Below, piece by piece: positions 8,212 through 18,497 of a DNA stretch of 64,000 bases. Position 1 is the first letter of the stretch, and the number at the start of each line of letters is the position of its first letter. A program made the position numbers and the translations under genes. The notes below the pieces were generated by a model. The model was not told the DNA's origin, ran no database searches, and saw only the letters and a program-made list of their open reading frames with translations. Source of the DNA: Nitrosomonas sp. (lineage in GTDB: Bacteria; Pseudomonadota; Gammaproteobacteria; Burkholderiales; Nitrosomonadaceae); assembly GCA_031316255.1 (NCBI GenBank), contig JALDQW010000001.1, positions 3,443,485-3,507,484 on the forward strand. The letters run 5' to 3'.

Positions 8212-9441
8212 TTACGTTTTCTGCGTTACCGTGCCTGATGCACGATCAGCGGCACTTATCTTTGTTGGCAAGCGAATGATAAATTCACTTCCCGCATCAG
8301 GTTCCGGGTTAATTTCAACACGCCCTCCCAACGATTTGATCACAGCGCGTACAATCGCCAAGCCCAGGCCTGTTCCTTCCGAGCGCGTTGTAAAAAATGG
8401 TTCAAACAAACGCTCCCGCAGTGCAACATCAATACCCGGGCCGTTATCATGCACTGAAAAGACCACATCATCTTTTACCAAATCACAACTCAACGTGATT
8501 TCATCACCTTGAACAGAAGCTTGAATGGCATTTTCAAGAAGATTAATCAAGGCACCACATAATGCTTTACGGTCCGTCACCAAACTGACGCCCTGACTGT
8601 TATCGCGGATAACAAAATACATACCGGAATGCTTGACTTGTGGCTCAATCACCTGCTGCAACTCAGCCAATAGCAAACTGACTGCTACCGATTCGAACTG
8701 AGCAGCCTCACCTTTTACGAAACGTAGCATATCGCCTGTCAGATGTTCCAGATGTTTCAATCGATCAATTGTTTTAGCGGCAAATTTTTTTCGTTCCTCT
8801 GGGGTTATTGCTTCATTACCCAAATGCGAGGCATACAATAAAGCGCTAGAAAGCGGCGTGCGTAACTGATGCGCCAGATTTGCAGCCATTTCCCCCATAG
8901 AAGTCAAACGTTGATTGCGTCGGATCTGCTCCTGCATTGCATGTGCTTCGGTAATATCGTGAACAAGCAAAATTTGCCTGTCAGTCGAATCAACAAAACT
9001 GCGCTCGATACTAATACGGCGCTGTTCACCAATGACAGTTCCTGCAGCATTTCCTTGAACAGTCCACTCATTGACTACTGCAGTCGGGATGAGGCGTTCA
9101 TCAATAATTTTCTGCCAGGACAAACCGACTAACGGATGGCCCAACATTGTGCTGGCGGCCGGATTAACCTGTTCAATACAGGCGTTTGCGTCTAATGCGA
9201 TCACACCACCCGGCAATGCGTTTAACAACACGGTTAATTTTTGAGACAGGACTTCTTTTGCGGCAAGCTGCCGATGCAACTCACCGTTAGCAAGCGCAAG
9301 CTCATGCGTTAGCTGCTCCACCTGGAACTGCAAATCCTGATATACGCCGGACAGCTGTTCAGACGCTTCATTAAAAGCAGCAAATGCAAGCTTTAACTGT
9401 TCCTGATCCACGACAATTGAAGGTGACTGAGTATCACTCAT
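8212..9441 (-). CDS. fleS: Flagellar sensor histidine kinase (FleS/FlrB type)
   Basis: The 409-residue protein has no membrane segment and is probably cytoplasmic, as FleS/FlrB kinases are. It has an N-terminal coiled coil (about 12-70), a PAS-like domain (about 70-170), a HisKA domain with His191 in NLAHQLRTPLSS, and a HATPase_c domain with NLLENAIQAS (N box), DNGPGID (G1) and GTGLGLAI (G2). It should phosphorylate the adjacent regulator, 11 bp downstream. What it senses is not visible in the sequence; in related systems it responds to the assembly state of the export apparatus. Confidence 0.88.
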   Translation of the reverse strand: MSDTQSPSIVVDQEQLKLAFAAFNEASEQLSGVYQDLQFQVEQLTHELALANGELHRQLAAKEVLSQKLTVLLNALPGGVIALDANACIEQVNPAASTMLGHPLVGLSWQKIIDERLIPTAVVNEWTVQGNAAGTVIGEQRRISIERSFVDSTDRQILLVHDITEAHAMQEQIRRNQRLTSMGEMAANLAHQLRTPLSSALLYASHLGNEAITPEERKKFAAKTIDRLKHLEHLTGDMLRFVKGEAAQFESVAVSLLLAELQQVIEPQVKHSGMYFVIRDNSQGVSLVTDRKALCGALINLLENAIQASVQGDEITLSCDLVKDDVVFSVHDNGPGIDVALRERLFEPFFTTRSEGTGLGLAIVRAVIKSLGGRVEINPEPDAGSEFIIRLPTKISAADRASGTVTQKT

Positions 9442-9748
9442 GTGATTTGCATAGTATTCAAGAATATAAAAACAATGACACGCAGAATAGCACTAATGAC
9501 GGGGGCCATCAGACCAGAATAAGACAAGCAAATCTGCTTTATTTAAGCATTCAAAGAACAAAGAAATTCTTGATAATACATTTGTCTAGAATGCCATGCC
9601 CGGTCTATACACCATGCTTTGTAAATTTAATTGCCTTTTACGGCATAAAAATCACAAATAAAGTAGCTGAATTATTTAAAAAATGAAAATTGCTTAAACG
9701 ATTTCTAACACAACAAAAAGATATCAGGATTTAAGCAGGAGAACATTT
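9442..9748. other. Intergenic spacer between divergent fleS and fliF
   Basis: This 307-bp AT-rich spacer must hold the promoters for fleS (leftward) and the fliF operon (rightward). I searched both strands for a sigma-54 element (GG-N10-GC with TGGCAC/TTGC flanks) and found none. A sequence around 9624-9651 (TAAATTTA, then GGCATAAA 12 bp later) loosely resembles a sigma-28 site but has mismatches in the GCC part of the -10. AGGAG at 9737-9741 is the fliF ribosome binding site. No gene or RNA is recognised. Confidence 0.5.
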
Positions 9749-11467
9749 GTGGCCACAGTACCAAACCAAACAACCGATACAGCAAGCATTTCACAATCCA
9801 GCACACCATTTGGGTTAGGCAGATTCAACCAACTACCCAATCAAAAGAAACTCGGATTAATGCTCGCTGCTGCAGCGATAATTGCATTACTTGTCGGCGC
9901 CTGGACTTGGAGCCAGTCGCCTGACTATCGTGTACTTTATTCGAATATCTCGGATCAGGACGGTGCTGACATCATCAACTCATTGCAACAAGCAAATGTG
10001 CCATACAAGTTTTCACAAAGCGGCAGCGCAATCCTAGTTCCCAATGATCAGGTGCATGAAGCACGCTTACGTCTGGCAGGCCAAGGATTACCGAGAGGCG
10101 GGCTGGTCGGATTTGAATTAATGGAAAATCAGAAATTTGGCGCCAGTCAATTTCTTGAGCAAGTCAACTATCAGCGCGCACTGGAGGGCGAGTTATCACG
10201 TTCAGTACAATCACTTTCAGCCGTTCAAAGCGCACGTGTACATCTGGCAATTTCCAAACCATCAGTATTTGCCAGGGAAAGACAAAAACCCAGCGTTTCG
10301 GTATTGCTGAACTTGCATCCGGGCAGAATGCTCCGCGAAGAACAAGTCCATGCAATTGTACATCTTGTCTCCAGCAGCATACCAAACTTACCCATCCAAA
10401 ATGTAACTGTTGTTGATCAAAATGGAAATCTGCTCAGCGGGCAAGAACAGACAAAAACCGAATCCAAATTTGATGCCAAGCAACTGGAATATTTACATCA
10501 ACTTGAAAAAAGTTATACGGAGCGAATCGAAGCGATATTGTCTCCAATTACGGGTGCTGCCAATGTTCGCGCCCAAGTTACTGCAGACCTGGATTTCTCT
10601 AGAATCGAGCGCGCTGAAGAAATTTACAGACCCAATAATACCGAAACAGATGCCGCTTCCATTCGCAGCCAGCAAACAATGGAATCAGAATCAACCGGAA
10701 ATAAAATTGATGGCGGAATTCCGGGAGCACTAACCAATCGCCCACCTGAACCCGCAATTGCCCCGATTGAACTAGAAGGGGAAGAAGGAGCACAACGGCC
10801 TGAACCGCTACCGACCGACAAACGCAAAGAATCAACAACCAACTATGAAGTTGATAAAACAGTCCAGCACACACATTTACCCACCGGCAACATCAGGCGG
10901 TTGTCAGCTGCTGTTGTTGTCAACCATCGTCGAACAATTGATGAAGAAGGCAACATCACATATACACCACTCTCTGAGGAAGAAATCCGGGAAATCAATA
11001 ACCTTGTAAGAGACGCCATGGGCTTTAACGAAGAACGTGGCGATACTTTGACAGTCACCAACAGTTTATTTACCGACGATAACACATTGCAGGATTTGCC
11101 TTTATGGAAAGATCCGGACATGATTTTATTGGCACAAGAAATTGGCAAGCAATTACTTATTGCAGCCATTGTGTTGTTCTTTTTGTTAAAAATTTTACGC
11201 CCCTTTCTTAAATCCCTAACTCATGATCCGGAACTTGAGAAGAAAGAAGTCGCCGAATTGCCGGATGGCACAGCAGCGGTCGACGCATCGGGCCAGCCTG
11301 CGCAACTGGCTGAAGATGGCACGCCATTATTGAATCAAACGTCTTCCGATGAACACATCAAAAAAGAAGCATTTAATAAAAATCTCGAAAAAGCCAAGCA
11401 ACTGGCTATTGATGAACCGGCAATTGTTGCTAATGTTGTAAAAGAATGGGTCAATGGCAATGGATGA
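9749..11467 (+). CDS. fliF: Flagellar M-ring protein FliF
   Basis: FliF polymerises in the inner membrane into the MS ring that carries rod, switch and export gate. The 572-residue protein has membrane segments at about 35-54 and 465-485, a large periplasmic region with ring-building motifs (VLYSNISDQDGADI, RGGLVGFELM, ALEGELSRSVQSL), and a cytoplasmic C-terminal tail of the type that binds FliG. The start is GTG, supported by AGGAG nine bases upstream. It is the first gene of fliFGHIJK and overlaps fliG by 14 bp. Confidence 0.96.
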   Translation: MATVPNQTTDTASISQSSTPFGLGRFNQLPNQKKLGLMLAAAAIIALLVGAWTWSQSPDYRVLYSNISDQDGADIINSLQQANVPYKFSQSGSAILVPNDQVHEARLRLAGQGLPRGGLVGFELMENQKFGASQFLEQVNYQRALEGELSRSVQSLSAVQSARVHLAISKPSVFARERQKPSVSVLLNLHPGRMLREEQVHAIVHLVSSSIPNLPIQNVTVVDQNGNLLSGQEQTKTESKFDAKQLEYLHQLEKSYTERIEAILSPITGAANVRAQVTADLDFSRIERAEEIYRPNNTETDAASIRSQQTMESESTGNKIDGGIPGALTNRPPEPAIAPIELEGEEGAQRPEPLPTDKRKESTTNYEVDKTVQHTHLPTGNIRRLSAAVVVNHRRTIDEEGNITYTPLSEEEIREINNLVRDAMGFNEERGDTLTVTNSLFTDDNTLQDLPLWKDPDMILLAQEIGKQLLIAAIVLFFLLKILRPFLKSLTHDPELEKKEVAELPDGTAAVDASGQPAQLAEDGTPLLNQTSSDEHIKKEAFNKNLEKAKQLAIDEPAIVANVVKEWVNGNG

Positions 11468-12455
11468 TGAAGGTTTAAAAAAGAGCGCTATTTTGCTCAT
11501 GACACTGGGTGAAGATGAAGCAGCGTCAGTATTTAAGTTTCTGTCACCCAAGGAAGTCCAGAAACTGGGTAGTGCCATGTCAAGTCTGAACAATATTACC
11601 CAAAGTGAGATTGAAACTGTCATCAAAGATTTTAATGCACAGGCCAATGGCAAAACCGCATTGGGTCAAGGTGCGAGTGATTATATTCGCAAGGTATTGA
11701 CAAATGCATTGGGCGATGAAAAAGCAGCAAATTTAATCGACCGGATTCTGCATGGAGGCGACACAAGTGGTATAGAAGGCTTAAAGTGGATGGACGCACC
11801 ATCAATAGTTGAGCTGATCAAAAATGAACATCCGCAGATAATTGCCACGATTCTGGTGCATCTCGAACGCGATCATGCCAGTGAAATACTCAGTCTTTTT
11901 ACCGAACGTTTGCGCAACGATACATTATTACGCATTGCGACTCTGGACAGTATTCAGCCGGACGCGCTGCGAGAACTTAATGATGTGCTGACCAAGTTGT
12001 TATCCGGCAGCAATAATATTCGCAAAGCACCCATGGGTGGAGTCCGCGCTGCAGCAGAAATTCTTAACTTTGTGCCAACAATGCAAGAAACCAGCGTTAT
12101 CGATAATATCAAGCAATATGATGAAGAATTGGCCCAGCAGATTATGGATGAAATGTTCGTATTTGATAATTTGATTGATATTGACGACCAGGGCATTCAG
12201 CTCTTACTCAGGGAAGTTCAGTCCGAATCATTGGTAGTCGCACTGAAAGGCGCACAAGAGGAAATACGCAATAAAATCTTCAAGAACATGTCCAAACGTG
12301 CTGTTGAATCACTGAAAGAAGATATCGAAGGCAAAGGTCCTGTACGTGTATCTGAAGTAGAAGCTGAACAGAAAGAGATACTTAAAATTTTACGTCAACT
12401 GGCTGAGAGCGGGCAAATTGTTCTGGGAGGCAAAGGCGACGAGAGTTATGTTTAG
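11454..12455 (+). CDS. fliG: Flagellar motor switch protein FliG
   Basis: FliG sits on the MS ring and contacts MotA to generate torque. The 333 residues show the N-terminal FliF-binding domain (KKSAILLMTLGEDEAA), the middle domain with the EHPQ motif in LIKNEHPQIIATIL, and the C-terminal torque helix region with charged residues (DEEL and IDDQGIQ segments). Length is normal. It overlaps fliF by 14 bp; a second ATG two codons in is an alternative start. Confidence 0.96.
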   Translation: MAMDDEGLKKSAILLMTLGEDEAASVFKFLSPKEVQKLGSAMSSLNNITQSEIETVIKDFNAQANGKTALGQGASDYIRKVLTNALGDEKAANLIDRILHGGDTSGIEGLKWMDAPSIVELIKNEHPQIIATILVHLERDHASEILSLFTERLRNDTLLRIATLDSIQPDALRELNDVLTKLLSGSNNIRKAPMGGVRAAAEILNFVPTMQETSVIDNIKQYDEELAQQIMDEMFVFDNLIDIDDQGIQLLLREVQSESLVVALKGAQEEIRNKIFKNMSKRAVESLKEDIEGKGPVRVSEVEAEQKEILKILRQLAESGQIVLGGKGDESYV

Positions 12456-12511
12456 TCCAATTGCTTTATTGAAAAAAACGTAATTCAAAAAATCTGACCA
12501 GAATCACACTA

Positions 12512-13252
12512 ATGGACACAACCACTGTCATTCCAAAAGAAAAATTGAAATCATGTCAGCGTTGGCAGTTGGATTCATTTGATTTGTCTGAGAAGACTTT
12601 AACAAAAGATGCGCAGAAGCAAGAACAATCAATTGAAAATCAGGAAACAGAAGATTCGGATAACAATATTACTGCTTCTCCCACCAAAGAAAAGATTGAA
12701 TCCCTATATCAAGAAGCCAAAGAAAACGGTTATAAACAGGGCTATGATGAAGGCTATAAAAATGGTTTTCAAGAAGGCCAAAATACCGGAAAAATGGAAG
12801 GTCGACAACAAGGCGAGTCTGAAATTAAAGCTGAGCTAGACCAGATCAACACCCTATTTACAAATCTGGATCAGCATATTCAAACCATTGATCAGCAAAT
12901 TGCACAAGACCTTTTAATGCTTGCCATCGATTTAACAAAAAAAATGATTACGCAGGCACTCACAATCCATCCTGAATTAATTTTACCGATTGTGCAAGAA
13001 GCAATTCACCATCTTCCCTCCACCGGACAGCATTTATGTCTTTTTCTTCACCCTGAAGATGCAAAAATTGTTCGCCAGTACATAAATGAGCAGCAATTGC
13101 AGGAAAGTTGGGAAATACGTGAAGATACGCAACTGGAACAAGGCGGGTGCCATATTGAAGCTGGCGGCAGTAAGGTAGATGCGAGTGTGGAAACACGCTG
13201 GCGCCGTATATTGAGCGCCATCGGTCAGAAAAATGACTGGATCGAGAAATAG
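12512..13252 (+). CDS. fliH: Flagellar assembly protein FliH
   Basis: FliH binds the export ATPase FliI and docks it to the export gate. The 246-residue protein contains the typical glycine-spaced heptad-like stretch [17 protein letters not shown] (about 74-95), which forms the FliH stalk, and a C-terminal domain with GGCHIEAGG and DASVETRW. The N terminus is variable, as in the family. It overlaps the longer fliI start by 20 bp. Confidence 0.93.
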   Translation: MDTTTVIPKEKLKSCQRWQLDSFDLSEKTLTKDAQKQEQSIENQETEDSDNNITASPTKEKIESLYQEAKENGYKQGYDEGYKNGFQEGQNTGKMEGRQQGESEIKAELDQINTLFTNLDQHIQTIDQQIAQDLLMLAIDLTKKMITQALTIHPELILPIVQEAIHHLPSTGQHLCLFLHPEDAKIVRQYINEQQLQESWEIREDTQLEQGGCHIEAGGSKVDASVETRWRRILSAIGQKNDWIEK

Positions 13253-14669
13253 TACTCAGATGTTCGATCATCATGAAAACTGGCGCAATTTTCTGGAAAA
13301 TTGCAACCAGCTTATCGCTGCTTCCAATCCAATATTACCAAGCGGAACAATTACACGCGTTACGGGCTTGGTTATGGAGGCAGCTGGACTTAAACTGGCC
13401 GTTGGCAGCAGTTGTACAATTTTTCTATCAAACGGCAACAATGTTTCTGCAGAAGTGGTGGGATTTTCTGATGAACGTTTATTTTTAATGCCAACCAGCG
13501 AAATTTATGGACTCACGCCTGGTGCAAGGGTAATACCAACTGAGTATGCTGCTGAATCTCCTAAAATTGGAACAACACAGTATCCACGCAGACGTGCCTC
13601 GGATCAAACCAAACATGTTAATGTTGGAAATGGCTTGCTTGGACGCGTACTCAACGGAATTGGTGAACCACTCGACCAGTTAGGCACAATCAAGATTGAA
13701 AAAAGCATCCCGCTTTACAGCAGGCCATACAACCCGCTTGAGCGCACACCGGTTTCTAAACCGCTTGATGTCGGTGTACGGGCAATCAACACACTGCTGA
13801 CCGTTGGCCGCGGACAGCGTATGGGATTGTTTGCCGGCAGTGGCGTTGGCAAAAGCGTACTATTAGGCATGATGGCACGTTATACCGAAGCGGATGTCAT
13901 TGTTGTCGGATTAATTGGCGAACGTGGGCGCGAAGTAAAAGAATTTATTGAAAACATATTGGGAAACGAAGGCCTTTCCCGCTCAGTCGTTGTTGCAGCA
14001 CCAGCTGATACATCGCCGTTATTGAGACTCCAGGGCGCAGCGTACGCAACCGCAATCGCTGAATATTTCCGTGATGAAGGCAAACATGTATTATTGATCA
14101 TGGACTCAATCACGCGGTATGCCATGGCACAAAGAGAAATTTCACTGGCCATTGGTGAACCGCCCGCAACAAAAGGATATCCTCCCTCTGTATTTGCAAA
14201 ACTCCCTCAACTGGTTGAACGTGCAGGAAATGGAAATCATAACAGCGGTTCCATAACCGCCTTTTACACCGTTTTAACCGAAGGTGACGACCATAACGAT
14301 CCGATTGCAGATAGCGCGCGAGCAATTTTAGACGGACATATCGTCCTTTCACGCAGGTTAGCCGAGGCAGGCCACTACCCGGCCATCGATATTGAAGCTT
14401 CAATCAGTCGAGTCATGACAAATATTGTGCCGCCTGAGCAAATAGAAATAGCCAGAAAATTTAAAAGTATTTATTCTCACTATCAGCGTAACCATGATCT
14501 TATCAGTGTAGGCGCCTATATGCCGGGCTCAGATCCTGCACTGGATCAAGCCATTAAAATTTACCCGGCACTTAAAAATTTTTTGCAGCAGGGTATTACC
14601 CAGCACGAAAATTATCACGACAGTATTAAAGCGCTATTTTCATTATTCGACATAGAAAACAATCAATAA
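13233..14669 (+). CDS. fliI: Flagellum-specific ATPase FliI
   Basis: FliI is the F1-beta-like ATPase of the flagellar type III export apparatus. The 478-residue protein has the P-loop [11 protein letters not shown] near residue 200, Walker [12 protein letters not shown], and the family signatures [11 protein letters not shown] and [16 protein letters not shown]. Two starts are possible: ATG 13233, inside the end of fliH, and ATG 13260, nine codons later; neither has a good ribosome binding site. I kept the longer form. Confidence 0.95.
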   Translation: MTGSRNSTQMFDHHENWRNFLENCNQLIAASNPILPSGTITRVTGLVMEAAGLKLAVGSSCTIFLSNGNNVSAEVVGFSDERLFLMPTSEIYGLTPGARVIPTEYAAESPKIGTTQYPRRRASDQTKHVNVGNGLLGRVLNGIGEPLDQLGTIKIEKSIPLYSRPYNPLERTPVSKPLDVGVRAINTLLTVGRGQRMGLFAGSGVGKSVLLGMMARYTEADVIVVGLIGERGREVKEFIENILGNEGLSRSVVVAAPADTSPLLRLQGAAYATAIAEYFRDEGKHVLLIMDSITRYAMAQREISLAIGEPPATKGYPPSVFAKLPQLVERAGNGNHNSGSITAFYTVLTEGDDHNDPIADSARAILDGHIVLSRRLAEAGHYPAIDIEASISRVMTNIVPPEQIEIARKFKSIYSHYQRNHDLISVGAYMPGSDPALDQAIKIYPALKNFLQQGITQHENYHDSIKALFSLFDIENNQ

Positions 14670-14686
14670 TATAAATAAATTACAAG

Positions 14687-15142
14687 ATGTCTGATAAATC
14701 AACATTACAAAAACTATTGGATCTGACCCAAAAACAAAGTGACGATTCTGCAAGAAAACTCGGGAAGTTGAATTTTCAGCATCAAGAAGCAGAAAAAAAA
14801 CTCAACTTGCTATTGCAATACCGGGAAAGCTATCAGGCTCGCTTGCAAAATGCAGCACAGAACGGTATCGATCATATTCAATGGCAAAATTTCATTACAT
14901 TCATCAAAAAACTGGACGCCGCCATATCTGAACAAAAACTGGCAGTCAAGCACGCGGAAAATAACCGGGATTCAGGTAAAAATGAGTATCAGTCTTACCA
15001 GCGTAAATTCAATTCCTACGACACATTATCCCAACGCTATCAAACTATAGAAAAACTTAAACACAAAAAATCAGAGCAAAAGGAGCTCGATGAATTTACA
15101 TCTAATCGATATAGCCGGCACACCTCGAATACAGCAAAATAG
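14687..15142 (+). CDS. fliJ: Flagellar export protein FliJ
   Basis: FliJ is a small coiled-coil protein that inserts into the FliI hexamer and activates the export gate. The 151-residue product is almost entirely predicted helix, rich in Lys, Gln and Glu, and has the family's size and charge. Similarity in this family is low, so the assignment depends on its position directly between fliI (17 bp upstream) and fliK. Confidence 0.85.
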   Translation: MSDKSTLQKLLDLTQKQSDDSARKLGKLNFQHQEAEKKLNLLLQYRESYQARLQNAAQNGIDHIQWQNFITFIKKLDAAISEQKLAVKHAENNRDSGKNEYQSYQRKFNSYDTLSQRYQTIEKLKHKKSEQKELDEFTSNRYSRHTSNTAK

Positions 15143-15219
15143 AACGCATAAAACAAAATATGGCATATATATTGCTTCATTTTAAAACAAGTGTATGACA
15201 ATTATTATGAGATAAAAAA

Positions 15220-16428
15220 ATGCTAAATCTAGTTACTACTGCACAAACACAAATTCAGACAAAGCAACCTTTAACAAATGGAAATAATAGTGACATTGCC
15301 CGCTCGAACAAATTGGAAGAGAATCAATTTAACAACATATTAGAGCGCGAAGTCGCAGAAAAAAAATCTTCTCAGACATCCGAAGATACTGCAAACACAG
15401 CAAATGATTCGGTCTCGGAATCCAAAGAATCCACATCAGCGAAAATAGACACTGGAAATAAAACCGATAATAAAGACGCACATGATACCGCTAATACAAC
15501 CAACTCAGCCAATGACATAACCCAAAGCACGCCTCAAACAATCAGTCAACCCATAGCAATTCAAACCGCACAAATTATAACTGCAGAAAATAAATCCGAT
15601 ATCGCAGAAATACAAATGTTTCCATTAACAGCCATGGCAACACTTTCATCAAACCAGTTAAGTAGTCATGAAAAGACACCAAGCCATGGATTGGCAGCAC
15701 ATCCAACCGCATCATTATTGTCATCTCAACCAACAACACAGCAGAGCAATATGACGAATTTTTTGGAAAGTAACAGACTATGGCAACCCTTACAGACGGC
15801 AAATTCTGCCGATAGCGGCAAAATTCTGCCATTTTCGACCGAGATTAATAAAGAACTATTGACGAGATTAAGCGAGCCAAGTGCATTGTTCCATGATGAT
15901 GTTGACACAATACATCAATCCGGTTTAAATAGTCTTACACAAACACTTACCCAATCCACCACACAAACTACCGCACCACACAGTCTCAATCTTGACACAC
16001 AGATTGGACAGCCGAAATGGAACGGTGAATTTGCACAAAAAATTATCTGGCTTGCCACACAGCAGCATCAAGTCGCCGAACTTCGCTTAAATCCAGCCCA
16101 TCTTGGTCCGATTGAAATCATGTTGAGCCTTACCCATGAAAATGGAACGCAGGCGTCAGCTCAGTTTGTATCTCCTCATTTAGCGGTACGTGAAGCCATA
16201 GAGTCAGCCCTGCCCAGATTGCGCGAATTAATGGCAGAAAGCGGCATTCAGCTTGGAGATGTTATGGTCGGCACCGAGTCATTCCAACAACAGGAACAAG
16301 GCGAACAGCATGCACGTCCATTTGTCAGAGGAACACACGGCTTCAATATAACCAATGATTCAGATTCAAATTTAGAAATGAATATTACTACTAGCAAACA
16401 TAACGGAATTGTTAACACATTTGCATAG
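15220..16428 (+). CDS. fliK: Flagellar hook-length control protein FliK
   Basis: FliK is secreted as a molecular ruler and switches export from hook to filament proteins. The first ~260 of 402 residues are low-complexity, rich in Thr, Ser, Asn and Gln, as in other FliK rulers. The conserved Flg_hook C-terminal domain (about 265-360) holds the export-switch motif in LRLNPAHLGPIEIMLSL and LRELMAESGIQLGDV. It ends the fliF-K run and converges with bamB across 50 bp containing GTGTTAAG-type repeats. Confidence 0.9.
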   Translation: MLNLVTTAQTQIQTKQPLTNGNNSDIARSNKLEENQFNNILEREVAEKKSSQTSEDTANTANDSVSESKESTSAKIDTGNKTDNKDAHDTANTTNSANDITQSTPQTISQPIAIQTAQIITAENKSDIAEIQMFPLTAMATLSSNQLSSHEKTPSHGLAAHPTASLLSSQPTTQQSNMTNFLESNRLWQPLQTANSADSGKILPFSTEINKELLTRLSEPSALFHDDVDTIHQSGLNSLTQTLTQSTTQTTAPHSLNLDTQIGQPKWNGEFAQKIIWLATQQHQVAELRLNPAHLGPIEIMLSLTHENGTQASAQFVSPHLAVREAIESALPRLRELMAESGIQLGDVMVGTESFQQQEQGEQHARPFVRGTHGFNITNDSDSNLEMNITTSKHNGIVNTFA

Positions 16429-16478
16429 ACAGTTTAGAACCTGACAGCTAGAGAGTGTTAAGGGTGTTAAGAGGGTGT

Positions 16479-17684
16479 TCAAAATTTTGAATCAAATGCA
16501 AAAATACCACCGTTCATGGTTTGTACAACAAACCCGCCAGGAATGCGCTGCGGTTGCGACAAAATTGCACTGCCATCCGTTTTTGCACGCGCCAACACAA
16601 CGCCATCGTAATTTCTCAAGATATTAACAAAGCCTTTATCATCGCCGATTACAATAAAATGACCATCCACCAAAGGCGCGGTTAATCGCTTGCTGCCCAA
16701 CCTGCCCTGCTTCCACATGCCCGCACCGCTTCTTTTATCATAAGCAGTCAGCACACCATTTTCTTCTGTAACATAGACATAATCATTATCCATTGCCAGA
16801 CCGGCATTGCTTGAGGATTCCCGCGCCCAGATCTGTGCTCCATCTATAATTTGAAAGCAGCCTACTCGTCCTTGATAGGCTACAGCGCAAACAAACCGAT
16901 CATCGATAGCCGGGGAACTGGTAATATCAGTCATTCTTTCCAACTCGGTCACACCGCGCGGCTGAGATACGACAGCCTCCCAGCCCACATTGCCGTTCAA
17001 CAAACTCATGGCTACCATTTTACCACCGGCAAATCCGGCAAAAACTGCACCCTGCGTAATCACAACACCGGCTGTACTGCGCACCGTTAGAGCCGGCGTT
17101 GCACCCTGGTAAACCCATTTTCGTGAACCGTCTAACGCATCAAGCCCGTATATCCTGCCATCGACTGTTCGGACAACAACCCTATCGCTTCCAACCTGAG
17201 GAGGAGCCAGTATCTCACTGCTGACTTGGGCTTTCCATACAGAGTGGCCGGATTCGTTAAATGCAAGCACTTCACCCTTAGATGTGCCTATCAACACCAT
17301 ACCTTCAGCTGCACCCACACCAGCCGAAAATGGATATTTCGTTTCGACTGCCCATACCTGTTCACCCGATTGCAGATTTAAACTGACCAGCAATCCTGCT
17401 TCATCGGCAGCAAATATGACATTATTTTCATAAGCAACCCGAAACCGGGCTATTTCACTTTTCCCTACACCGCTCTTCCATAAAAGTGGAATTTCATCAA
17501 GTGCGTTAAGCGCTTCTAATTCCTCTTCGTCAATGACGATTTTTTCTTCCCGTTCAATTAGTTCAGCAATTTGATAGCCCAATGCATCAAACATACGAGG
17601 ATTGAACGGAGTCGGCAGATTACTACAACCACCGACCAGGAATATCACCCAAAAAAACCATAGACAATCTTTTCGTTTTAACAC
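16479..17684 (-). CDS. bamB: Outer membrane assembly lipoprotein BamB
   Basis: BamB is a beta-propeller lipoprotein of the BAM complex that helps insert outer-membrane proteins. After a short signal (MLKRKDC...FLVGGC, lipobox VGGC) the protein shows repeated PQQ-like blades, for example ESGHSVWKAQV, DGSRKWVYQG and LNGNVGWEAVV. I chose GTG 17684: GAG lies about 8-11 bases upstream and it gives a clean lipoprotein signal, whereas the longest frame (from 17732) would overlap the TPR gene. The protein is then 401 residues. It follows yfgM as usual, but der, its common next neighbour, is absent. Confidence 0.92.
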   Translation of the reverse strand: MLKRKDCLWFFWVIFLVGGCSNLPTPFNPRMFDALGYQIAELIEREEKIVIDEEELEALNALDEIPLLWKSGVGKSEIARFRVAYENNVIFAADEAGLLVSLNLQSGEQVWAVETKYPFSAGVGAAEGMVLIGTSKGEVLAFNESGHSVWKAQVSSEILAPPQVGSDRVVVRTVDGRIYGLDALDGSRKWVYQGATPALTVRSTAGVVITQGAVFAGFAGGKMVAMSLLNGNVGWEAVVSQPRGVTELERMTDITSSPAIDDRFVCAVAYQGRVGCFQIIDGAQIWARESSSNAGLAMDNDYVYVTEENGVLTAYDKRSGAGMWKQGRLGSKRLTAPLVDGHFIVIGDDKGFVNILRNYDGVVLARAKTDGSAILSQPQRIPGGFVVQTMNGGIFAFDSKF

Positions 17685-17709
17685 TTCAATTCTCAACACA
17701 TCATACGTG

Positions 17710-18348
17710 TTAGTTGGGCTCACCCAATGCATCCAGTTTCATCTGGACAATATTGAAATAACTGTTATTTTTATTGAGTTTATCGATGGCGGTTTGATAG
17801 GACAAGCGCGCTTCCTCTGTTTTTCCTGATGCCAGCAATACATCGCCTTTCAGGTCAGCATATAAACCGGAAAAAGAATCAATATGCTGAGTATTCAAAT
17901 GCCGCAACGCTTCACTGTAATTCTCTTCATCCAGCAAGATACCAGCCAGTCTGAGCCGGGCTAAATCCTTTATTTCGGGTTCATTGGCATGATCCAGTAT
18001 CCACTGCAACTGTGCTTTGGCCTGTAACAAATTGCCTGCTTCCACGCTTGCCTTGGCTGCGATCAATGCAGCACGGGGCGCATAACCACTGGACGGATAA
18101 CCCTCGGTGAGTAAATGCGCCGCATCATTGATTCTTTCGATATTTTGAGTTGTCTGCACCTGTTTGAGCAATGCATACAAATCGGCTGCCTGCTGCGCCT
18201 GCTGTTGTTGATAGTACTTCCATACTTGCGTACCGCCAGTAGTCGCTACTAACGTTGCCAAGAGTATCGTTATTAGTGTCCCATACCTGTTCCACCAAGC
18301 CTTAACACCTTCAATTTTTTCTTCTTCTTCACGATTAAATGTTGCCAT
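17710..18348 (-). CDS. YfgM-like TPR membrane protein
   Basis: YfgM is a bitopic inner-membrane protein with a periplasmic TPR domain that associates with SecYEG and periplasmic chaperones. From ATG 18348 (GGGA upstream) the product is about 212 residues, with a charged N terminus (NREEEEKIE), one membrane segment (YGTLITILLATLVATTGG) and TPR-like repeats up to the C terminus. An upstream in-frame ATG at 18372 would add eight residues. The position between hisS and bamB is the conserved one and supports the call. Confidence 0.87.
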   Translation of the reverse strand: MATFNREEEEKIEGVKAWWNRYGTLITILLATLVATTGGTQVWKYYQQQQAQQAADLYALLKQVQTTQNIERINDAAHLLTEGYPSSGYAPRAALIAAKASVEAGNLLQAKAQLQWILDHANEPEIKDLARLRLAGILLDEENYSEALRHLNTQHIDSFSGLYADLKGDVLLASGKTEEARLSYQTAIDKLNKNNSYFNIVQMKLDALGEPN

Positions 18349-18497
18349 TATCTTTTCCCGATCATCATTCACATAAAAAACGAATACAGCTTGCAGATTT
18401 TTATTCAGTTTATTGAAAACACAATGAAAAAAAAATTCTTCAGTGTTCTTTTCTTCAACTACAACGCTTAACTCAATGCAGGATTAAACTTTCAAGT

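Noticed and set aside
9600..9670. Sigma-28 promoter upstream of fliF
   Set aside because: TAAATTTA is acceptable but the GCCGATAA part is too poorly matched to annotate.
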